From: Anaerolineaceae bacterium
Lineage (GTDB): Bacteria; Chloroflexota; Anaerolineae; Anaerolineales; Villigracilaceae
Length of the DNA: 9,450 nt
Assembly (NCBI GenBank): GCA_009885445.1
Contig: VFKQ01000198.1
Span: 1-9,450 of the forward strand
Direction: 5' to 3'
A program made the position numbers and the translations under genes. Of the stretch, positions 1 to 4,992 are shown piece after piece (the first letter of the stretch is position 1; every line of letters begins with the position of its first letter). The notes below the pieces were generated by a model. It was not told the DNA's origin. It saw only the letters and a program-made list of their open reading frames with translations, and did not search any database.

Positions 1-2
1 GT

Positions 3-1061
3 GGGGGAGGGGGTTCCTATTCTGGCTGTGGGGCCGCGGCGGCGCCGTCGTGCTCGGGAGTGTGTGGATCAGGGACAGTGTGCAAATTTAACGCGGGGTC
101 TAACGCCTGCAAATGTGGGACACTGACCACGTGTGCGGACGCGCAGCAGAACCCCAATATGCAAACGACACGACTGTCGCCCGAGTCTATGCGGGTCAGC
201 TGGACGTCACCGACCAAACCCACGATCACCAAGCAATCACTCATCCTGGCAACGGGTGAGGCTGCAATCACCTATGATTGCGCGGGCAACTCTGTCTGTC
301 TCTATAACGAAGTAGTGCCCATCACTGGCAACGGTGAGCAGATCAGTCGCGACCTGATCGGGCTGATGGAGTCGGGGCAGGAATACTGGGTGGGGGTGAG
401 ATTTGAGGTGGATCGCTGGCCGCTGTGCACTGATGCGCAGACCAAAAACTTCCTCTCCTGGTGCGAGCTGACGGACGATCCCACCGACGTGGATATTGGT
501 CAGGGTAAAACCATGACGGGGGATGTGGCGAGTGGGCAGAGCCTGACCGCTATCTTTACCTCCGACAATATGTCCATCATGCGGGTGAGCTACAGCGATA
601 CGACCTACCCCTACACCACGACGGCCACGGGTTACGCCAACGGGAGCGCCACCGCCACCGTCGAATTCCGCGACGGCGCTACTAGTTTATGTAAAGACGA
701 CGCCACCGTGAATGTGGGCACGGCGGTGGTCGTGGGCAACGACAGTCCCTGGTGGCAAGCTCAATTATTCCCGATACAAATTATGCGCTTGAATATATTC
801 GTAAACCCCGGCAGGCAGAAAATAACGATACTCAAGTTTTTCGGCGATGCGGCGGCGGATTTCGCGCGAGGAGATTTGCAAGAGCGGCGCGTCCACAAAC
901 TGCATCTTACCCTTGAGACCCGGCAGGGCCGCTTCGAGCGCGCCCAAATGAATGGAGGCCTCGCCCGGGCGGCGCATCACGCCAATTTCGTGGCAAGCCG
1001 CCACCAGCTCGGCGGGGCGATGCCAGGCGGCCAGACTGCCCAGCGAGTCTGTGCCCATTAG
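3..1061 (+). CDS. Secreted Cys-rich FN3/Ig-like protein, 5'-partial, with a spurious 3' extension
   Basis: The frame is open from the first bases of the window, so the GTG at 60 need not be the start and the gene begins upstream. It starts in a Gly-rich stretch followed by a Cys-rich segment (several CxxG/CxC spacings) and then a fibronectin-III-like unit: 'MRVSWTSP' near 170-220 and 'LMESGQEYWVGVRF' near 364-405. An Ig/Big-like beta unit comes next (about 490-720), rich in Thr, Ser and Gly. It closes with 'DSPWWQ' at about 741-758, a motif I associate with large surface proteins of Patescibacteria. From about 759 to the stop at 1061 the frame only reads the antisense of nadD, and the translation becomes Arg-rich and low in beta character, so that part is unlikely to be native. 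The gene probably lost its real 3' end. It is an extracellular or surface protein by composition; no enzyme motif is seen. Confidence 0.5.
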   Translation, partial: GGGGSYSGCGAAAAPSCSGVCGSGTVCKFNAGSNACKCGTLTTCADAQQNPNMQTTRLSPESMRVSWTSPTKPTITKQSLILATGEAAITYDCAGNSVCLYNEVVPITGNGEQISRDLIGLMESGQEYWVGVRFEVDRWPLCTDAQTKNFLSWCELTDDPTDVDIGQGKTMTGDVASGQSLTAIFTSDNMSIMRVSYSDTTYPYTTTATGYANGSATATVEFRDGATSLCKDDATVNVGTAVVVGNDSPWWQAQLFPIQIMRLNIFVNPGRQKITILKFFGDAAADFARGDLQERRVHKLHLTLETRQGRFERAQMNGGLARAAHHANFVASRHQLGGAMPGGQTAQRVCAH

Positions 1062-1373
1062 CAGAATTAAATCCGCCGATGGGTTTAGCTCCTGCAGAAT
1101 GCGCAAAGTGTCCGCTGTATATTGCGGGGCAGGCCGTTCAAACTCCACCGTCGAAAGTTCAAACGTAGGCTCGTCCGCGATCGCGCGCTGAACCATCTCA
1201 AGCCGATGCGCCAGCTCAAGTTTGGGCTGGGTAATCTTATGCGGCGAACTGGGTGTAAGCACCCAAAGCAAGCGGGTCAACTTCAATTGCGCGCGCGCCT
1301 CGCTGGCCAGAATCAAATGCCCTAAGTGTGGCGGGTCAAAGGTCCCGCCAAAAACCCCGATTCGTTCGCTCAT
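765..1373 (-). CDS. nadD: Nicotinate-nucleotide adenylyltransferase
   Basis: Cytosolic enzyme of NAD synthesis that transfers AMP from ATP to nicotinate mononucleotide, giving deamido-NAD. The 202-residue product has the family's usual length. Visible signatures are the nucleotidyltransferase loop GGTFDPPHLGH (residues 9-19, with the HxGH pair H16/H19), 'SSPHK' near residue 45, a 'GTDSL...W' segment in the middle, and ISSREIR (167-173), the family's C-terminal ISSxxIR phosphate-binding motif. I chose the ATG at 1373 (MSERIGVFGG) over the in-frame ATG at 1389-1391. Family members start just before the RIGVFGG strand, and a TATACT box at 1380-1385 ends 6 nt before it, which fits a leaderless mRNA. 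No Shine-Dalgarno precedes either ATG. It diverges from the HAMP-GAF gene. Its stop codon lies only a few bases from where the plus-strand surface-protein gene ends abnormally. Confidence 0.95.
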   Translation of the reverse strand: MSERIGVFGGTFDPPHLGHLILASEARAQLKLTRLLWVLTPSSPHKITQPKLELAHRLEMVQRAIADEPTFELSTVEFERPAPQYTADTLRILQELNPSADLILLMGTDSLGSLAAWHRPAELVAACHEIGVMRRPGEASIHLGALEAALPGLKGKMQFVDAPLLQISSREIRRRIAEKLEYRYFLPAGVYEYIQAHNLYRE

Positions 1374-1379
1374 GCGCAA

Positions 1380-1385
1380 AGTATA
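1380..1385 (-). promoter_or_regulatory. -10 box of nadD, leaderless arrangement
   Basis: TATACT on the minus strand, followed by TTGCGC and then the ATG. Transcription would start at or within a base of the A of the start codon. No convincing -35 hexamer is seen at 16-18 nt upstream. Confidence 0.5.
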
Positions 1386-1436
1386 TCGCATTCAGGCACA
1401 AAGGCCGATGGGCGAATTGCGTGGGCTTCGTGCAGT

Positions 1437-1558
1437 TTTACCACGGAGCACACGGAGACCACACATTGTCCCGATGTTCTTACGGGAGAGATTCACTTCT
1501 TGTTTTTTTTCTCCGTGAACTCTGTGATCTTTATAACCCTGCGGGCTGTGGTTAAAAG
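1437..1558. repeat. Intergenic inverted-repeat element (ACCACGGAG...CTCCGTG type)
   Basis: The left arm (1441-1457, CCACGGAGCACACGGAG) pairs with the right arm (1511-1526, CTCCGTGAACTCTGTG) at 13 of 16 positions, as two 7-bp blocks with a 2-nt mismatch between them. Outside these, TTTTACCAC at 1437-1445 is matched by GTGGTTAAAA near 1548-1557 with one extra base. The element fills much of the spacer between nadD and the GAF gene and leaves the GAF promoter just outside it. It has no coding capacity and looks like a dispersed MITE or palindromic repeat. Copy number cannot be judged from one window. Confidence 0.6.
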
Positions 1559-1596
1559 TATTTGGCCCAGTCTTTTAGTCACTCTCAGGCGGATGT

Positions 1597-1602
1597 TATA
1601 CT
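1597..1602 (+). promoter_or_regulatory. -10 box of the HAMP-GAF gene, leaderless arrangement
   Basis: TATACT followed by AGGCGC (6 nt) and the GTG start at 1609, the same spacing as at nadD. A weak TTTAGT at 1574-1579 lies 17 nt upstream as a possible -35. Confidence 0.5.
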
Positions 1603-1608
1603 AGGCGC

Positions 1609-2502
1609 GTGAATAAAAAATCTGCCGCACCATTCAATGAACATGGTGCCATTGCCAAACTTATGCAAGCCGCCCGCGCAGTGGAGGCTGGCGAGTACAA
1701 CACAGACCTGCTGGCCGAAATATTTGCCAACCAGGACGAAATGGGACAACTCGCGCGCGTCTTCGACTCGATGGCCAGCAATGTCTCAGTGCGTGACCGC
1801 CAATTAAAATTGCTCTCGGTGGTCATCCCCACCGGCGTGGCCCTCTCTGCTGAAAAAAACTTCGACCGTCTGCTCGAAACAGTGGTGGTCGAGTCTCAAA
1901 AACTAACTCGCGCAGACGGAGGCACACTCTACCTGCTCGAAAAAGATTCGCTAAAATTCGTGATTCTGTGCAACACTTCATTGGCCATCAAAATGGGTGG
2001 CACCGCCGCGCCGATTACCTTCGACCCCATTCCGCTGACAAACGCGGACGGCACGCCCAACCACACCAACGTGGCCTCCTATGTGGCTATCACCCATAAA
2101 CGCATCAACATCCCAGATGCTTATCAAGCAGACGGCTTCGACTTCTCGGGCACAAAGGCCTTCGACACACGCAGCGGCTATCGTTCGCAGTCCTTTCTAA
2201 CCATCCCGCTCGAAGGCGAAGACAAAAAACTCATCGGCGTTCTACAATTGATTAACGCCAAAAACGACGCGGGCCAGATCGTGCCATTCGCCGCCGATGA
2301 TGTACTCGAAGCCCTCGTCCTGCTCGCCTCCGCCGCGCTGGATGGTTACATCCGCCAGGAAACCCTGCGTCAGGAAATTGCCAAACTGCGCATCGAAATA
2401 GACCAGTCACGCCGCGAAAAGCAGGTGGCCGAAATAACCGATTCGCAATATTTCAAATCCCTGCAAGACCAGGCCAAACAAATGCGTCAGGGAAATAAAT
2501 AG
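1609..2502 (+). CDS. Soluble HAMP-GAF signalling protein with coiled-coil tail
   Basis: A 297-residue protein without membrane segments. Residues 18-65 resemble a HAMP unit: 'VEAGEYN', then 'DEMGQLARVFDSMA', then a charged 'RDRQLK' connector. Residues about 70-250 form a GAF-type sensor domain, with 'LLETVVVESQKLTRADGGTL' as the entry helix/strand and 'FLTIPLEGEDKKLIGVLQLI' as the late core strands. Residues 255-297 are a charged coiled coil with IDxxRR and EIT...YF...L...A...R, closely like the tail of the cyclic-nucleotide-binding protein at 8054-8800. There is no kinase, cyclase or GGDEF output domain, so it probably acts by dimerisation or by contacting partners through the tail. The GTG at 1609 is chosen because a -10 box ends 6 nt before it; no Shine-Dalgarno is present. 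The GAF ligand cannot be told from sequence. Confidence 0.8.
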   Translation: MNKKSAAPFNEHGAIAKLMQAARAVEAGEYNTDLLAEIFANQDEMGQLARVFDSMASNVSVRDRQLKLLSVVIPTGVALSAEKNFDRLLETVVVESQKLTRADGGTLYLLEKDSLKFVILCNTSLAIKMGGTAAPITFDPIPLTNADGTPNHTNVASYVAITHKRINIPDAYQADGFDFSGTKAFDTRSGYRSQSFLTIPLEGEDKKLIGVLQLINAKNDAGQIVPFAADDVLEALVLLASAALDGYIRQETLRQEIAKLRIEIDQSRREKQVAEITDSQYFKSLQDQAKQMRQGNK

Positions 2503-2594
2503 GGCGTCCATTTCAGTTCTGTAAGCACGACCCAATCTTGCTCTGCCGCACAACTAAATAACGAAAGCGAAAACTACACGCTAAAACCAGCGCG

Positions 2595-2600
2595 TATAAT
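2595..2600 (+). promoter_or_regulatory. -10 box of the PD40 lipoprotein gene
   Basis: Perfect TATAAT. The expected start near 2607 leaves a leader of about 37 nt carrying GGAGA at 2636-2640 just before the ATG at 2644. In contrast to the neighbouring leaderless candidates, this gene has an ordinary leader. No clear -35 is seen. Confidence 0.5.
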
Positions 2601-2643
2601 CACGCACATTGCATTACTCAACCAGGAACATCCCCGGAGAAAA

Positions 2644-3756
2644 ATGAATAAAACGCTATACACGGCCATCAAATATGCCACCATTCCGATGCTCGTCTTA
2701 TTGAGCGCATGCATCCCTTCCACAGATCTGGTCGGCGTGGCCGGCGGCGCAACCGACGCCCCCATCACCACCGAGCCTGCAACCATCGCAACCGAGGCGC
2801 CCATTAGCACCATCCCCGATTTATTTGGGCACATCCTTTTCAGCTCAGAACGGAGCGGGAAGAAAAATCTATATACGATGGACCCGCTTGGGGCGGGGCT
2901 TGTGCGTCTCACCAGCGCCGAGTCGCTTGACGAGCAGGCGCGTTGGTCGCCCGATGGCCGCCGCGTCGCTTTCACATCCACCATTAACGACAACACCGAC
3001 ATTTACATCGTCAATGCCGATGGCACCAATCTCGTGCGCGTCACCGACCACCCCGCTAAAGATTCTGCGCCCAGTTGGTCACCCGATGGGCAACGCCTGA
3101 CTTTTGAATCGTACCGCGACGGCGACTACGAAATCTACGTCGTCAACGCCGATGGGAGCGGACTCACGCGCCTCACCACCGACCCCGCAGGGGATAGCAA
3201 CCCAATTTGGTCCCCCTCCGGGACGGCGATTGCCTTCGTCAGCAACCGCAACGGCAACTCCGACATCTACCTCGTCAGCCCAGACGGCTTCAGCCTTTCG
3301 GCGTTGACCAACAGCGACATGCCCACCTCCAGCCCGGCCTGGTCACCAGACGGCGGGAGCATCGCCTACCGCGCGTGGACAGATAGCGAGAACTCAAACA
3401 TCTGTATCATCCGCGCCGACGGGGGCGATAATCGTTGTCTCACCGCGCAACCCGGGCAAAACGGCAACCCGACCTGGTCCACCGACGGGAGCCTGCTCAC
3501 CTTCCGCGCCACACATAACGGCGCCGCGGGCTTCGATGTTGTGCGCGTTGCAGACGGCAACTTGAAGAGTATCCCCGTCACTAGCGTGGAGCCGCGCGGC
3601 GACCCCAGCTTTGCACCCGACGGGGGGGGCCTGATCTTTCAAGCCGCAATCGGCGGTGACGTGGAAATTTTCTTCGTACTGATCGAGACTGGCGAGATTG
3701 TGCGTCTGACCACTTCGCCCTCTTTCGACGGTGAACCAGTGTGGACGGCGTATTAA
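2644..3756 (+). CDS. TolB-like PD40 seven-bladed propeller lipoprotein
   Basis: A 370-residue exported lipoprotein. Residues 1-23 form a type II signal peptide with lipobox LSAC (C23), followed by a Thr/Pro/Ala-rich linker to about residue 58. The rest is a beta-propeller of seven PD40/WD40-like units. Each ends near a 'WSPDG' turn (ARWSPDG, PSWSPDG, PIWSPSG, PAWSPDG, PTWSTDG, PSFAPDG), and the ring is closed by the final 'EPVWTAY'. 'DIYIVNADG'-type strands alternate with 'LTRLT'-type strands, as in TolB and its relatives. The N-terminal TolB domain is absent and no tol/pal genes are near, so tolB is not assigned. The likely role is binding proteins or glycans at the cell surface. The start is set by GGAGA at 2636-2640 and the signal peptide. 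An 8-G run at 3622-3629 codes for Gly and keeps the frame. Confidence 0.9.
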   Translation: MNKTLYTAIKYATIPMLVLLSACIPSTDLVGVAGGATDAPITTEPATIATEAPISTIPDLFGHILFSSERSGKKNLYTMDPLGAGLVRLTSAESLDEQARWSPDGRRVAFTSTINDNTDIYIVNADGTNLVRVTDHPAKDSAPSWSPDGQRLTFESYRDGDYEIYVVNADGSGLTRLTTDPAGDSNPIWSPSGTAIAFVSNRNGNSDIYLVSPDGFSLSALTNSDMPTSSPAWSPDGGSIAYRAWTDSENSNICIIRADGGDNRCLTAQPGQNGNPTWSTDGSLLTFRATHNGAAGFDVVRVADGNLKSIPVTSVEPRGDPSFAPDGGGLIFQAAIGGDVEIFFVLIETGEIVRLTTSPSFDGEPVWTAY

Positions 3757-3761
3757 CCCTA

Positions 3762-3899
3762 TTATCAGTTCACCTTACGCAGAGCAGTTGTAACCCGAGA
3801 CCATGGCCTCGCCGTTCAAACGCTTCTTGTTCACGAGCGACATAAATGTCGCGTTACGCTTGCGAAGTCGGATCATTTTGCGTAAGGTGAGTTATCAGT
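3762..3899. mobile_element. MITE-like element with 12-bp inverted ends and an 8-bp direct repeat
   Basis: TCACCTTACGCA at 3770-3781 is exactly inverted at 3879-3890. TTATCAGT flanks both sides directly, at 3762-3769 and 3892-3899, as expected of a target-site duplication; one extra G sits at 3891. The 122-bp interior has no gene but has a 16-bp imperfect palindrome at 3796-3811 around CCATGG and a hairpin at 3837-3852 (7-bp arms GCGACAT/ATGTCGC, 2-nt centre). This fits a non-autonomous transposon moved by a transposase encoded elsewhere. The family is not identified. Confidence 0.6.
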
Positions 3900-4010
3900 A
3901 CTTCATGAAAGTGCGTTCTTTCCGCAGTTGTACTGCGGAAAGAACGCGGCAGTGCAATAGCATCCCCTTTGGGGAGACTGCCGCCCGAACTTTCGTGATC
4001 AACTGATTAT
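3892..4010. repeat. Branched palindromic element (closing stem plus two hairpins)
   Basis: Closing arms 3895-3912 and 3989-4006 pair at 14 of 18 positions. Inside lie a perfect 16-bp hairpin (arms 3913-3928 and 3932-3947, 3-nt loop) and a second hairpin with perfect 8-bp arms at 3946-3953 and 3977-3984, itself carrying TCCCC/GGGGA at 3963-3975. The ends, TTATCAGT at 3892 and ACTGATTAT at 4002-4010, are roughly inverted. It could be a folded mobile repeat or a structured 3' UTR; nothing shows which. Confidence 0.6.
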
Positions 4011-4012
4011 GG

Positions 4013-4056
4013 CCTCAGGGAGCAAGCTCCCTGAGGTTCAGACAGCAAGCTGTCTG
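4013..4056. repeat. Two tandem hairpins with the same AGCAAGCT centre
   Basis: The first hairpin has arms 4013-4022 and 4027-4036 (CCTCAGGGAG/CTCCCTGAGG). The second has arms 4039-4045 and 4050-4056 (CAGACAG/CTGTCTG). Both have loop CAAG and share the octamer AGCAAGCT, while the arms differ in sequence. Neither is followed by a T-run, so they are not typical intrinsic terminators. Confidence 0.65.
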
Positions 4057-4076
4057 ACTCCAAATTAATTGCTTAA

Positions 4077-4113
4077 ACAAAAAGGCCGCTCAAAAATTGG
4101 GCGGCCTTTTTGT
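4077..4113. terminator. Bidirectional Rho-independent terminator
   Basis: Perfect 13-bp inverted repeat: ACAAAAAGGCCGC at 4077-4089 and GCGGCCTTTTTGT at 4101-4113, with an 11-nt loop. The GGCCGC core is flanked by A5 on one side and T5 on the other, so it can terminate both the plus-strand lipoprotein transcript and the minus-strand solute-binding-protein transcript, whose stop is about 15 nt away. Confidence 0.9.
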
Positions 4114-4128
4114 TGTGATGACTGAAGC

Positions 4129-4923
4129 CTATTTCAATTGGAATTCAAAAGTATCGGAGGGGATGCCGTTCCAATATACGTTGAAGGGTTCGAGAATCAG
4201 GCTGGTATCCGTCCACGAGGCGAGTATGTGCGCGCCGGTGCCGGAGACCTTGCCCAGCGAAGTGCCGAAGAATTCCGCGCTCAGGGCGGCGGGGCTGACG
4301 ATGCTAAAGGCCGGGTTCACCAACTTGGCCAGGAACTTGTCATCGATGCGGCTGAGGTGAATCAGCACGGTGAGGTCGTCCACTTTTTCGATGCCGTCAA
4401 AGTTGGACTTGTTGTGATCAGCGTCATCCTTTTCGCCTTTGAAGCCGCCGAAGAGCGAAGCCCAGGCGGCAAATTCGCCGGAGCCGTGTGTGGCGTTATC
4501 TTTGTCGAACCAGCGCTCAAAGTTGGCGATGACGGCGTCGGCATTGACGGGTGTGCCATCATGGAAGGTGACGTTCGGGCGCAGGTTGAAGATGTAATCG
4601 AGGCCATCGTCAGAGACAACCCACGATTCGGCTAGGGTCGGCGCAATGGCTCCGCTTTGAATCGAGACGAGGCCCTCATAGATCAGGCCAACCACCAGCA
4701 GTGAATCGGCGTCAGTGGCGTTGGCCGGGTCGAGCACAAGGTCTTTTGAAAGTGAATCCGGCAGGGGCGCGGGTTCTTGGGTCGCGGGGCTTGAAGGTGA
4801 CTCAGTGGGCGAGCCGCCTTCACCTCCGCCTCCGCCTCCGCCCGATCCGCAGGCTGTCAGCAGTAGTGCGAAAATAGTCGAAAGAACGAACAGGGTGCTT
4901 AATGGGGAAAGTGATTTTTTCAT
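4129..4923 (-). CDS. Family-5 (peptide/nickel type) solute-binding lipoprotein, C-terminally truncated
   Basis: The 264-residue product has a type II signal peptide with lipobox LLTAC (C25), then a Gly-rich linker (residues 26-37) and a Pro/Ser/Thr linker. The body matches the N-terminal half of SBP_bac_5 proteins: 'LIYEGLVSI', 'APTLAESW', 'FNLRPNVTFHDGTPVNADAV' and a late 'GTGAHILASW...NVYWNG'. Family members usually run on for roughly another 200-250 residues. This one stops right after that strand, and a clean terminator follows about 15 nt beyond the stop. No ABC permease or ATPase genes are near. The start at 4923 is preferred over an upstream in-frame ATG at 4977 because AGAGG lies 5 nt before it (4929-4933) and the signal peptide begins there. 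It may be a decayed gene or a shortened, non-transport lipoprotein. Confidence 0.85.
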   Translation of the reverse strand: MKKSLSPLSTLFVLSTIFALLLTACGSGGGGGGGEGGSPTESPSSPATQEPAPLPDSLSKDLVLDPANATDADSLLVVGLIYEGLVSIQSGAIAPTLAESWVVSDDGLDYIFNLRPNVTFHDGTPVNADAVIANFERWFDKDNATHGSGEFAAWASLFGGFKGEKDDADHNKSNFDGIEKVDDLTVLIHLSRIDDKFLAKLVNPAFSIVSPAALSAEFFGTSLGKVSGTGAHILASWTDTSLILEPFNVYWNGIPSDTFEFQLK

Positions 4924-4977
4924 TGGTTCCTCTTTGGTGATTCTTGGTTGGATTTGGTCTGGCTGACTTTCATTCAA

Positions 4978-4985
4978 AGTATAAT
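4978..4985. promoter_or_regulatory. Overlapping divergent -10 boxes
   Basis: The octamer AGTATAAT reads TATAAT on the plus strand (4980-4985) and TATACT on the minus strand (4983-4978). The plus copy ends 7 nt before the cyclase ATG at 4993, a leaderless layout. The minus copy would start transcription near 4971, leaving a leader of about 48 nt with AGAGG before the solute-binding-protein ATG. No clear -35 is seen on either side. Confidence 0.5.
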
Positions 4986-4992
4986 CGTTGTT

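Larger units (their letters stand above)
3757..4128. other. 372-bp gene-free convergent spacer packed with palindromes
   Basis: This lies between the stops of the PD40 lipoprotein and the solute-binding protein. Nothing in it reads as a convincing gene in any frame. It holds, in order, a MITE-like element, a branched palindromic fold, two tandem hairpins and a strong bidirectional terminator; these are listed separately. No remnant of the missing C-terminal half of the neighbouring solute-binding protein is recognisable. Confidence 0.75.

Noticed and set aside
17..271. Minus-strand frame at the window start
   Set aside because: Lies opposite the FN3-like coding sequence, with no promoter, ribosome site or motif.
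1374..1391. Upstream in-frame ATG of nadD at 1389-1391
   Set aside because: The -10 box would lie inside the gene and the family start is next to RIGVFGG, so the ATG at 1373 is preferred.
3803..4006. Small plus-strand frame in the palindromic spacer
   Set aside because: It runs straight through the MITE and hairpins; its residues just mirror the repeat arms.
3892..4010. Branched fold considered as a tRNA or an integron attC site
   Set aside because: No anticodon arm, T-loop or CCA end; arms are too long for tRNA. No integrase and no attC core sites are seen.
4013..4056. Two hairpins considered as a minimal CRISPR-like array
   Set aside because: The arms differ, there are only two units, no spacers of constant length and no cas genes.
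4138..4635. Plus-strand open frame opposite the solute-binding protein
   Set aside because: Antisense shadow of a clear SBP_bac_5 sequence, with low-complexity Gly/Ala/Glu/Val composition and no recognisable domain.
4948..4992. Upstream in-frame start of the cyclase at 4948
   Set aside because: It lies upstream of the TATAAT box and has no Shine-Dalgarno.
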